This document shows, in pieces, positions 9,522-18,400 of a stretch of 21,006 nucleotides of DNA; position 1 is the first letter of the stretch; every line of letters begins with the position of its first letter. Position numbers and translations under genes: made by a program. A model generated the notes under the pieces. The model saw only the letters and a program-made list of their open reading frames with translations, made no database searches and was not told the DNA's origin. This stretch comes from Haplomitrium mnioides (Eukaryota; Marchantiophyta; Haplomitriopsida; Calobryales), in contig JBNGIS010015299.1 in assembly GCA_049999725.1 (NCBI GenBank), forward strand, positions 1 to 21,006, in the 5' to 3' direction.

Positions 9522-10958
9522 CTACTTTTCCAGAGCCTGTGGGGTAGGGGAAGAAGTGTGAGTGTACATAGAGAGACTGACACCCTGTCTTGGAGGTTTG
9601 ATGGTTAACGTACCATCTGCAAAATCCAATTGTGCTTGGCTTTGTTTCAGCCAAGGACATCCAAGTAGCAAAGGATATTGGTTCTTTTGTGTGATATGAA
9701 GAACTAAATAGTGAACCAAATATTCTTTGTCAGCAAAAAGAGTTGGTATGTTCCTCAATACACTAAGGGGCAAAATATCGCTTCCATCCGCTAAGCGAAG
9801 GACTAGAGATGTCTTCTGTAAAGCGCTCGTAGGATGCCCTATTGTGCTCATAGTGTCTTCTGTCATAATGTTGACAATGGATCCTGTTTTTAGATGTGCC
9901 GCATGAATCATGATTCCATCAATTAAGACAGTAGTTGTTGGCGTCCTCGGATCATACAAGGAAATCACGTGCACTGGTGATGAGGTATCTTCGTCTGTAA
10001 AATCTATGGTAGCTACAGGAGGATCAGTACTCGGAGTATGAAGTATGGAAGAAGTAGAAGATTGTTGTGGAAGCTTATGTCGTGGAAGGCGTTTAGTCAG
10101 CTTGACTTTTCTTGCCTTTATAAGATGTAGCGGTTGTAGTTTCTTCCTTGGCAAACTTAAGAAGAATCGTAAAGAATTCCTTGAAAGCACATGAAGGCGC
10201 AATAACTGGCCAATAGAAATATTTGCCGGTTGTTGGGCCACGTCGGAAAATATATCATAGCTTGAATAGTTTTGCAAGGATGTAGGAAGAACCTTACACT
10301 TGTGTCTTCGATTGGGAATACCTTTTCGAGTCTTCTTTGGAATAGGCATCGTAGGCACTGGTGGCACCAAAAGATCCGGTACAAGGGAAGAAGAAGAAGG
10401 AGAAGAAGAAATATGCTCTGGTAAAGAAGAAGAATGAGTAGCCTCCATTGATGTATGTCTTGGAATTCTGAAAAGAACCTCAGCACGGATGGTACTAGGC
10501 TCTGGATCCCTCATGAAATGCAAGATAGGGGCTTTTGCCGGTGGGGCAGCGAAAGGAGGGGCTGCCTCGGAAACTGGTTCCTCAAGACGTGAAGGAGTAA
10601 GAGGTGGAGACACTTGCGCTCCAGATCGCAAGGTAATATTAACAGGAACCACTTGAATGTGCTCAAGGTTCTGAGGTGGAAAAGTAGTAGAGGTAGAAGG
10701 AAGAGGAAGAGCAGCAGCCACTTGTTGGGCACCCACTAACTGAGGTTGTGGTGCCGAAGCCAAGGTAAGTTGTTGGGAGGATTGGGCTGCGGTTGTAGAG
10801 ATCGGTTGTGCTTGATAATATGTGATCTGCGGTGGTGGAGGCACATATGCATAACCATAATTCAGATTGGAGTGTGGTTGCCAATATTGTGGCTCCGCAT
10901 ATTGCGGAGGTTGCTGAAAATTTGATTGGCCATACCTAGCTTGTTGTTGGGAATACAA
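9522..10958 (-). pseudogene. pro: Proline/glutamine-rich linker plus protease domain of inner element
   Basis: The longest open stretch of the element (478 codons). The first roughly 150 residues are Gln/Tyr/Pro-rich, from the end of gag. Then comes a low-complexity linker, including Ser runs coded by GAA repeats (about 10385-10430 on +). The aspartic protease region is about residues 330-460. The active-site segment reads AHLKTGSIVNIM where retropepsins have Asp-Thr/Ser-Gly, so the catalytic Asp is replaced by Lys (AAA, 9888-9890). Later motifs YPLLLGCPWLKQ and LDFADGTL are typical of plant gypsy proteases. It ends in a TAG at 9522-9524, in frame with RT. As read, the protease is catalytically dead. 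Confidence 0.85.
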
Positions 10959-11051
10959 AGGCTGGTTTTGCTGATAGGACCTATTGTTTTGGCCCTGTTG
11001 TCGAAACCGATTATTATAAAACCTCTGGTTTTGATATCCTTGATAACGACG

Positions 11052-11558
11052 CTAATACGTGGATTGAGGTCTGTTCTAATAGTATGGTCTCATACAAGGA
11101 AGAGGATAGTCTCTAGCTATATGGTCGGGACTCTGACAATTATAACATGTTTGTCCCATCGAAGGTCGAAACTACGAAAAAGAAGAATTTGGTTGCTGCG
11201 TCGCCGCTTGAGGATAACTCTACTGCAAATAAGGGGTAGGTTGTGCAGGTCTTGGTACATGATAGGACTGTGTAGGACCTTGATTGATCGATGTAGCTTG
11301 CGGAGCCAAGCTCGAGGGTCCAACAACTACTACAGGTGAAGAAACATTGGCCAAGTTTACATTGGTGCGATTCTTAATTCTTTGTAAAATATGACAGCCC
11401 TCCGAAGTATGGTTAGAAGACAAGCAACCATCACACCAAGTAGTTATAGGACAAGATTCAAGTGGAGAATGTTGCTTGTTGCATCTCGTGCACCAAACAT
11501 TTGTCGCTTGTGTTTGCATATTTGGTCCAGCACTTGAATGAACTATCTGAATTTTCAA
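11052..11558 (-). pseudogene. gag: Nucleocapsid region with three zinc knuckles, inner element
   Basis: RNA-binding end of gag. Knuckle 1 (11451-11492) is C-x2-C-x3-H-x5-C, a slight spacing variant. Knuckle 2 (11394-11435) is canonical C-x2-C-x4-H-x4-C. Knuckle 3 (11106-11147) is C-x2-C-x4-H-x4 with the last Cys reading Tyr. Stops at 11220 and 11172 lie between knuckles 2 and 3, and at 11076 and 11052 after them. The frame is shared with the protease ORF, so gag and pol were joined without a frameshift signal. Confidence 0.8.
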
Positions 11559-11563
11559 GCTTG

Positions 11564-12484
11564 CTAGCTGGTCAACAAGAGATTAGAAAGATCATTATGG
11601 ACTTCCGCTCGAAAGTAAGCAAGTTCGTCTCGGCGAGAATTTGACGCAACCGAAGATTCCGATCGAGTCGGCACCGAAGGATGTTGTTGTGACGGTGCTT
11701 GTGCAGCAAAGCGTGTAGCTTGTGAGGTTCCATACCCCATTGTGCTCATGCTTACAGACCCGGCCGAAGAATAGGAAGAAGAAGAAGGAGAAGAAGAAAA
11801 AGAAGAAGAAGAAGCTACAAAACGCCCACGACGTAAGAGCATCTTTTCGTATGATGTAGCAACTTGAATTGCTTGGTCTAAAGTTTGTGGATCTTGGAGC
11901 AAGAGATGCTCTTGAATGGAATTTGGCAGTCCTTTAATAAAGAACCATGTTTGGTCTTCATCTGGCGGAGGGGTTCGTCTCTTACTAATTGCCACTTTGA
12001 ATCGATTGTTGTAATCTTGAATAGATTCTTCAACAAACATCCGTATACAAAAAAGATCATCCCAAGCACGATCAAAATGATATGCGGGACAAAAACAATC
12101 CAAGAAAGCAGCTTGGAGGTCAGGCCAAGTGACAATAGTGGCCGCTTCTCTAAAATACCAATTGATGGCATCGCTATCTAAAGTGGTCAGGAATTGATGT
12201 CTCAATATATCCTTCGGATCACCTGTTGCTGCTGCCAATGCTAAAAACCAATTGAGATGCGTATCCGCATCTACTCGATCTATGCCCATTTGTCTTGTAA
12301 ACTTTGGACATGAAGATCGGGCTGGTATTGGTTGTTGGAAAGCCATAGTTGGTGTCAACCCTGAAACAGAAACGGGAAAAACTAAGGAAGTACTTTTCTT
12401 ACTACTATAAGGAGGACGTAAACACCTTCTAACGTAACGCTCAGATCTAGAAAGGGTAGGAGAAGAAGAAGGAGGACGCTTCAT
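11564..12484 (-). pseudogene. gag: Gag capsid region of inner element
   Basis: 306 open codons. Residues about 100-215 match the retrotransposon gag core: LDSDAINWYF, TWPDLQAAFLDCF, VEESIQDYNNRFK, FIKGLPNSIQEHLLL and TLDQAIQVATSYEKML. A serine run after residue 224 is coded by a GAA-type microsatellite (about 11770-11815 on +). The ATG at 12484 is the upstream limit; Met47 (ATG at 12346) is an equally plausible start because the first 46 residues are basic and unconserved in look. It ends at a stop at 11564 after a frameshift, with the zinc knuckles in the next frame. Confidence 0.88.
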
Positions 12485-12723
12485 ACACTAAATGTACCAA
12501 ATTGATTTCTTGAGATTCAAGTCCACACTCGGTCTTCCACAACGGGATGTGCCACGAAAGGAAAAGAAAAAGAAACTCATAACCCACGGCCTCCGGCCCA
12601 ATCATACACATGCAAGCAAAATTGACAAAAGAAAAGGTGTGGCTCACCTCCACTCTAAGAAATAAGAGTATTAAACTAGATCAAAGAGAACTTTTCAGTT
12701 TGCTAAAAGAAAACTACAAAAAG

Positions 12724-12948
12724 CTATTGGGTCGAATGTAAACTAGTAACATGCTCAATGTCCTCAAAGCTAAGAGTATCTACGGGAATCCATGTGGCTA
12801 ACAACCAAAGAGTTTTGATTGCTTCAACCCACATACGGTAAAGAAAATGATCCAAAGTTATATCACATGCTTCACCCATTTTGGCAAAGGTCATGACATC
12901 AGTAGAAGGTTCATCGTGCCCCATTGTGGGAAAAATAAGGCTAATCAA
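12724..12948 (-). CDS. Small leader ORF (74 codons), unrecognised
   Basis: ATG at 12948 with an internal MGHDEPSTDV start at about 12924, ending at 12724. The product is acidic with amphipathic-looking stretches (DHFLYRMWVEAIKTLWLL). I recognise no domain. It sits upstream of gag in a different frame and could be an upstream ORF, a displaced gag N-terminus or chance. It is intact while the downstream gag-pol is broken, but its short length makes that weak evidence. Confidence 0.3.
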   Translation of the reverse strand: MISLIFPTMGHDEPSTDVMTFAKMGEACDITLDHFLYRMWVEAIKTLWLLATWIPVDTLSFEDIEHVTSLHSTQ

Positions 12949-13005
12949 AATTTATAGGAGACTAATAACAACGGCAACGACTTGCAACAACAACGACAAC
13001 GACTT

Positions 13006-13017
13006 GCAACGGCGCCA
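13006..13017 (-). other. Primer-binding site of inner element, tRNA-Asp
   Basis: The minus strand reads TGGCGCCGTTGC, 12 nt complementary to the 3' end of plant tRNA-Asp(GUC) (...GCAACGGCGCCA). It is one base away from the LTR end at 13019. The match stops after 12 nt. This primer is used by several plant gypsy elements, including Athila-type. Confidence 0.85.
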
Positions 13018-13027
13018 CTGTTGGGCT

Positions 13028-13040
13028 TCGTTGTAGTATA
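13028..13040 (-). other. U5 segment complementary to tRNA-Asp 5' end (5' LTR copy)
   Basis: TCGTTGTAGTATA on + equals bases 2-14 of plant tRNA-Asp, so the element RNA is complementary to that stretch. It is 10 nt from the primer site, which pairs with the 3' end of the same tRNA. Confidence 0.6.
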
Positions 13041-15225
13041 TATATATATATATATCAGTGTGTATAACCCAACTACCACAAACTACTGTTGGACTTTGTT
13101 GGGACCAGTGGGAGATAGCGAAGTAAGACCCTGAAGGATCAGAGCCTTATCCATGAAGTGGGAAGAAGAGATATGATAGGGAAGAAGAAGTAGAGGAGAG
13201 GGGAACTAGAAGGGTGTGAGGTATAGGGAAAGCAAAGAGAAGAACTTCGACCAAACATCTTAATTATTTGTTTTTTGTAAAAGAAATAAACATGCAACTC
13301 AACCATCCACTCAATCACTCAACTCAAAAGCAAACCTACACTATTGAACTTTCAAATGCAACTTAACTATAACACAATTCAACTCCTCCACTCATCTCTC
13401 TTCAACATTCAATGGAATAAAAAAATCTAACTACGCTTGCTGGAAATATGTCTCAACTTGAACATACGTAAAATTTAAACATTCATCCTCAATTGAAATT
13501 CACAAAGCAAGAAACATCAAATACTGCAAGGAATACTTTATACATCACGTAACACAATATAATATAACTGTTTTATCCCGAGTTTTAGAGTTCGACTATC
13601 GGTGAATATACGGTAACACTCCTCATACTTTTTTCTTTCGGCAATACATAACACAAACCACTTATACGCTTTTGGACTACACACGTCACATGAGACTCTG
13701 AATCAGAAAAGAATACCACACAGGATATGACTTCAACAAAACAAACATAACTTACACATGACAACATAAAGCCCGATTTCCCCACTATGTATATAATACC
13801 TTAGCTAACTAGTTTCGCCTTATCCTCTTGGTCGCGCAAGGAATCTTCCACGAGCAAACATCGAACTTCAGAGTGCCCTTGATTGTTCATAGTGACCATC
13901 TAGACCCCAAAGAACTGTTTTCCACCAATTCTAACCTCTTCCCAAACTTTCCATGTCACCCATTTTTATCATTTTCTCCAACTTCAACTCCTTGCAAAAA
14001 ACTCCATCAGCTTCCAAGTGCTCTGTTCTTCATATGTACCTTTTCACTAACCCTCACACTCCTCATGGAAATTCATATCACCTCCAAAGTCAGTCTGCTA
14101 TCTCTCTTGCAGTCCTTCAAACTTCATAAAAATTGTAAAATACCCTGCTCACTTCCTTCCTTTGTGCAATCTCCAAATCCACTAACTTTATCTGCCGCTT
14201 GCTATAAGAACTTCCCTTCCTACTTCTACTGTATGCCTTCTCCATGAAGTACTCCTACTCACCCCCAATAAATCCAACGATCATCTACTCGTACATTAGG
14301 AGGTTGTCTCCATCCACTTCACATACTCCACCAGGTATGTTCGTATTCCAATTTGAAACTGTATTTTCCAGAGAGCTTATTTTCTACAGTTTATCTTACT
14401 ATAGCAAATACAGGGCTCGACCTACTGTAGCGTGTACACATCTAAATCTTCACTTCCTGCTACTACTCTTCATTCGCCGACTAAACCTCAATGTTCCATT
14501 TTTCCCCATCAATTTGACAAGGTGTCCATTGTATTGAAATACCAGCACCATGGAGATGTTGTATACCCACTCAAGAACCATCCTGAATTTTCTCTACAGG
14601 ACTGGTATGCGCCTCACTCCATCTTCATGATTTCATCTCCTCTCCTACGCTTGAATTTCTGCCCATTCCCTTTCTGAATATGTTGTCCCTTCAAGCTACC
14701 ATGCTGCCTCCTCTACGATCGATGTCTCCTTCCCCTGCGATGCTGCCTCCCTGTGCTATTTCCTATTGAACTCTCTCTAAGCATTCTCCCAAACACTCAT
14801 CTCCATAAAACAATTTCGTGCTCTAATTTTGCTTCTCCCAATGGATACTTTGAGTCCTCAAGATCGCAGTACTCATGAGTCTGCATGCAACGGCCTGCAT
14901 AGTATATCCTGCAAGAGTGACCAAGATTCACCACTTGATTCATTTAGTCCTCTTCTCCTTCGTTGCGCATTCTTCATGCATGTGAAATGTATAGAATTCT
15001 ACAATAGGCCCCAATTGTTGCTCGTCAGCGTCTTCACCAAGATCCATCTCCAAATTTTCCATGTACAGCTCTCGATTTCTCCTGGTCTTCCCTGCGCACA
15101 CATCCGCTCTTCATCGACAATGCAATTTCCAAATACACAAGCGAAGAGGGGCGGCGCCCTTGAAAAAAATCCCTTTTATACTCCCTTAACCTTAAGTCCC
15201 TTTTGTTTTTTTTCTTCGATTAATC

Positions 15226-15250
15226 TTGACCGTTGATGCAGATCTTGACC
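15226..15250 (+). promoter_or_regulatory. Paired W-box-like sites in inner 5' LTR
   Basis: Two TTGACC hexamers, 19 bp apart start to start. In the 3' LTR the first reads TTGACT. The location is U3 in element orientation. Confidence 0.35.
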
Positions 15251-15682
15251 GTCGAATTAATGCCTCTTTCTCCATGGGCCTCTAGCTTAGGTTATAGTAT
15301 TATATTAACACAATTAATGATTTCTGAATTTCTACTCTACTAATCGCTCTTTTAACAAACCGACTTTCACATACGAATACACACCCACAGACGCACATAA
15401 CAGACACACATATACTTACAGAGGAGACTATTTTTTCTGACTCATTTTTTTTCACCTTGCATTTGTTGTACGCCGATAATGTCGTTGGGACTTCGTGATA
15501 TCTGTACTTTGCAGAAAATATTTAAATTATGATGAAAATAATACTCTTGATTCCTCTTTCCCGATGATGTCCACTGCTACTAATTGTTGCCATTTCGGCT
15601 CTACTTGACTCCATTTCCTCGTTTCGTTCCTCCTACATGTTGTCTCTATGCGTATCTCCACTGTATCTCTCCGGGCCTAACA

Positions 15683-15687
15683 CCTCA
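15683..15687 (+). repeat. Target-site duplication CCTCA, right copy
   Basis: Exact match to 3676-3680. The next five bases are CCTCA again, so the outer element may already have had a short CCTCA repeat here. Confidence 0.9.
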
Positions 15688-16899
15688 CCTCAAGATGATT
15701 CTGATTATCGGTGAGATAATCCAAAAGGGTTCTACCCAGAGTAGCAGGACCATGTGAGGAAGCAATTGGAGGCTTTGGAGGCACTAGAACAAGAGCGGGC
15801 AGCAGAGGAGACCCTCTAGGAGGTCCGGAAGCACCAAAGAGGGACCCAAGAGGTGTATGCTCGATTTGCAGCTGCAAAAGTGGGGGTGAAACCCAACCTC
15901 TATAGCATTCAAGCGAATGTACAAAATTTCTCTGTCATTGCCATAGTGGGACAACTAATCAAGGATAGCCCTCTGTATCAGAGACAACTCTGTGAACTGC
16001 TAATGAGAGCGAAGAGGAAGAAGAGGTTGCCCAAGGTGGGAGCTCCAGTAGACCTGCAACTAATCTGTTAAGACAAGGGGGCCCCGAAGATCGACATCTA
16101 GATCGCGGGGTGCACATTGTCTTTAGTGCTCGTAGATGGAAGGGCAGGAGTCAACATTATGGTGGAGGAGACAACGCACAAGCTGGGATTCATGGAATTC
16201 CAACCTACAGCCAAGATCGTGAGGCTGGCGAACGGGTCACGAGTAAAGCCACTGGGCTCTCTTCTTCAAATTCCAACCTTCATAGGGGGAAAAGAGTTCA
16301 AATTGAATTATCTGGTAATGTGACCGGCCAGAGCCTCTCCTTACCCAGTGTTGATAGGAAGGTTGTGGTTGTATGGAGCCAGAGTAATGCACAACTGAGG
16401 GAACTCCACATTGGTGTTTGGCCCCGACAAAACGACGGTGCACTATGGTCCAGTTCCTCACTTGGGGGAAACGCAGCTTGAGATAGAGTACAACAGTGAG
16501 TTGTCTGAGGAAGAGGACGATTTGGAGTACCACTATTGGGTGCAATTGGTGAGTGAAGCAACAAAGGAAGATTTGTTGGAGGAGGGTGTGGTGTCTGTCC
16601 ACCAAAGTGAGTTATCAGCCTACGACAGACCAGATCACCGGTGGAGAAAATCAGCGGCAGATGGGGCCAAAGGTGAGGATACCAGAATCCGAAGAGGAGG
16701 TCGGTCTGAAGTGTCTCATCAGATGAAGAAACCAGACACGGAGAGGTCCGAAGAAGCTCATCGGGAGGCAAGCGGAGTTCGACTGGCTACTCCTATGCCA
16801 CCAGGAGTCACCAATGGGCACTTCGACAAATTGAGGAGGTATGAGGATCATGAGAAAAACAAGAGCCCAACTGGGACCCCTTCAAGGGTGTCTAGCTAG
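15688..16899 (+). pseudogene. pro: Broken gag-protease part of the outer element, right of the insertion
   Basis: One frame runs from about 15740 to TAG 16897-16899 with stops at 15817, 16069, 16099, 16321 and 16396. It starts with a Glu/Ala-rich, probably helical segment (EALEALEQERAAEETL), followed by VYARFAAAKVGVKPN and a basic stretch RAKRKKRLPK. The protease core reads LVLVDGRAGVNIM (about 16117-16155): the catalytic Asp is present, but the Gly two residues later is Arg. Then come KIVRLANGS, PTFIGGKEFKLNYLV and YPVLIGRLWLYGARVMHN, all typical of plant gypsy proteases. An acidic, unrecognised C-terminal part follows (about 16430-16899). No reverse transcriptase motif follows before the LTR. 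Confidence 0.85.
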
Positions 16900-16904
16900 C
16901 ACAG

Positions 16905-16970
16905 GTAAGTTGTTTATGTGTGTGTGAGTGTGTGTTTTGTTGGGGGGTGTTTTGTGAGGTTATTTTGCAG
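16905..16970 (+). other. Intron-like GT-AG segment in outer element
   Basis: CAG|GTAAGT at 16905 and TTATTTTGCAG at 16970 are near-consensus plant splice sites. The 66-bp interior is T/G-rich and lacks G+A-rich coding character, unlike its neighbours. It begins 6 bp after the gag-pro stop. It is short for a plant intron but not impossibly so. Splicing is inferred only. Confidence 0.35.
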
Positions 16971-17018
16971 GAGATACAGAGTCGAGCTAGCGACCAGCAG
17001 TAGAGGCACCAAAAAATT

Positions 17019-17031
17019 GAGGGAGAAGAAG
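17019..17031 (+). other. Polypurine tract of outer element
   Basis: GAGGGAGAAGAAG is a 13-nt pure purine run directly before TGTGTTCGC, the proposed LTR start. The position, about 120 bp after the end of the protein frame, fits a plus-strand primer. Confidence 0.65.
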
Positions 17032-17640
17032 TGTGTTCGCGGGGACGCGTCACACTTGAAGGGTGAGTTATGTCAGTCGGTGGTTTGGAGCATTCAAGTA
17101 GAACTCAAGAAATTGAGAGCATCAACGACACAACAAACCTTGGCAAGTGTGTAGACCTCTCAAGAGCCATGAATTACCCTCAAACAGCTACTAAGAGCAG
17201 GGTGCATGAGTTCTCGGAGGGAAACAGGATCATGGCGAAAGAGATGAGGAGGGAACTTGGATCGCCAACCAGAGGAGAGGCCACCTTTCAAAATTCGAAG
17301 CAAGCCAAGGAGAGCTCGTGTGTGAGAGGGGAATGTGGGAATCGGAGCCTGGGGAGAGGGAAGAGAGTGGCCACCTATGGCGAAGCGATCGCAGGAGGAA
17401 GAAGAACAGATCCACAACGACAAAATCCGAAGGCACTCCAAAGAAAGCCAGATCGTGGGGGTTCTACAGTGGCCACAAATCAGGAAGCAAGGATGAAGAG
17501 CTGAAAGGAGGAGGTGAGATCGTCATGAGGGCAAGCAAGGCCAAGGAAGAGGGACACCTCGATTCCGTAAGCAGGAGCACGCCCTACAAAGGCCGATCGA
17601 ACCCTTCCATTCGAGTCTGCGAATCCTAACGGAAGGGTGG
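17032..17640 (+). other. First 0.6 kb of outer LTR, no gene recognised
   Basis: Purine-rich on +. Two overlapping frames are open (17070-17504 and 17318-17629), with basic, low-complexity products. I see no domain and the overlap of frames suggests bias from purine richness rather than coding. Confidence 0.5.
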
Positions 17641-17660
17641 AGTCCCTAAAAGGCCCCGTG

Positions 17661-17748
17661 AGATTCCATGGAAACGTGGCGTCTCCGGAGCACTTCGCAA
17701 GATTCCACGGATGACGTGACGGCACCAAGAGGTCTGAGATTCTGCGGA
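17661..17748 (+). repeat. Three short repeats of about 38 bp in outer LTR
   Basis: AGATTCCATGGA (17661), AGATTCCACGGA (17700) and AGATTCTGCGGA (17737) are spaced 39 and 37 bp. The first two are followed by ACGTGGC or ACGTGAC. They are likely U3 regulatory repeats. Confidence 0.6.
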
Positions 17749-17759
17749 AAGGCGCCTCC

Positions 17760-17780
17760 CTAAGTGGGGAGCCCACTTAG
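17760..17780 (+). repeat. Perfect inverted repeat, 9-bp arms, 3-nt loop
   Basis: CTAAGTGGG (17760-17768), GAG, CCCACTTAG (17772-17780). It may be a dimeric factor site or a hairpin. GTGGG..CCCAC resembles TCP-factor sites, but this is only suggestive. Confidence 0.8.
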
Positions 17781-17899
17781 CAGAGTTTTGATCCGTCTTA
17801 CGACATGGGGACTCCGGTTAAGAGGGATTTGCGAGGAGTCCAATCGGTGAGCAAGGTGGAGGGCCCGAAGTAGCGACATATCGAGGGTTTGGCCGAAGG

Positions 17900-18400
17900 A
17901 AAACGGAGAAGTGCCGAAAAGATGATACATTGGAGATCCAAGCAGAGGAGGAGAGGAGAAGCTAAAGGGGCGACTTAGCACAGATTCGTTAAGAGGAATT
18001 ACAGAGGAGATCCGACAGTGGGACAAATCACTGAACTTGCCAACAAAAAGTGAGTGAGGGCAAAAAGACGACTTGTCAGCGATCCGGTTCAAACGAGCCG
18101 CATCAGTTGTGAAACGGTGATCCATCACAAATCGTCCAACGGGAAGAAGGCTGAGCCAAAAGGGCGATATGAAGCCGATCCGGTTGGGAGAAACGAAGGA
18201 TCTGTTGAAAAGACGATCTATCGGTGAATCGTATGGCAAGATGAGGGCGGCCGAAAAATCAAGATAATGCCGGTGCGACCAACAAAGGAGCAAGCGGCGC
18301 CAAAAGGGTGACTCTTTGCATCTTCGGCAACCAAAAGGATGAAAGTTTGACGGGGTGCGACCAACATCCAAAAGTTTGAAAGGGGCCAATGGTCTGAAAG
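17900..18400 (+). repeat. Degenerate AAAAGRNGA / GATCCGGTT modules in outer LTR
   Basis: AAAAG-type cores followed by GA recur near 17906, 17964, 18062, 18158, 18207, 18300 and 18340. Several are followed 10-15 nt later by GATCC or GATCCGGTT. Spacing is irregular (about 40-100 bp). The minus strand has a 209-codon open stretch (17760-18389) with no domain, probably a by-product of this composition. Confidence 0.45.

Larger units (their letters stand above)
6580..12484 (-). pseudogene. gag-pol: Broken gag-pol polyprotein gene of inner element (overall)
   Basis: A single former polyprotein of nearly 2000 codons. Gag starts at 12484 and is open for 306 codons. A frameshift near 11560 leads to a second frame that carries the zinc knuckles, the long linker, PR and most of RT. 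A second frameshift near 8636 leads to a third frame carrying RT thumb, RNase H and integrase, ending at TAG 6580-6582. In-frame stops lie at 11220, 11172, 11076, 11052, 9522, 8865, 8853, 8128, 7708, 7336, 7066 and 6727 (lowest base of each). Many can be read as C-to-T or G-to-A changes of Gln, Arg or Trp codons, for example TGA at 8853 and 7066 where relatives have Trp. Parts are listed separately. Confidence 0.93.
12485..13018 (-). other. Inner element leader
   Basis: 534 bp between the primer site and gag. Next to the primer site it has a repeated TTGCAAGTCGTTG (element strand, about 12968-13010). It also holds one 74-codon open stretch, listed separately. No RNA gene was seen. Confidence 0.6.
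3681..15682 (-). mobile_element. Inner Ty3/gypsy LTR retrotransposon, 12.0 kb, inserted in outer element
   Basis: Complete element in minus orientation. The 5' LTR is 13019-15682, followed by tRNA-Asp primer site 13006-13017, leader to 12485, one former gag-pol frame 12484-6580, a short 3' region, a weak purine tract and the 3' LTR 3681-6402. LTR ends in element orientation are TGTTAGG...CCCAACA; in the 3' LTR the last base pair is mutated (CG instead of TG on the + strand at 3681). Domain order Gag-PR-RT-RNaseH-IN places it in Ty3/gypsy. No chromodomain was seen. The long LTRs and tRNA-Asp primer resemble Athila/Tat-type elements, but I do not assign a lineage. In one stretch of about 240 bp the LTRs differ at about nine positions, so it is younger than the outer copies. 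It cannot encode its own proteins now. Confidence 0.93.
13019..15682 (-). repeat. 5' LTR of inner element (2664 bp)
   Basis: Pairs with 3681-6402. Both TG/CA ends are intact (TGTTGGGC at 13019, CTAACA ending 15682 on +). It contains a (TA)9 run at 13037-13054 where the other copy has TAGTTGGATTGAATAATATA. It lacks the 29-bp and 13-bp segments noted for the 3' LTR. Paired W-box-like TTGACC sites lie at 15226-15231 and 15245-15250. Long antisense open stretches (13828-14247, 14829-15236) match those in the other LTR and show no domain. Confidence 0.95.

Noticed and set aside
17070-17629. Overlapping 144- and 103-codon + strand frames
   Set aside because: Two frames are open at once in purine-rich DNA, the products are low-complexity and basic, and they lie inside the proposed LTR.
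17760-18389. 209-codon minus-strand open frame
   Set aside because: It coincides with degenerate AAAAGRNGA repeats, whose complement is stop-poor; no recognisable protein features.
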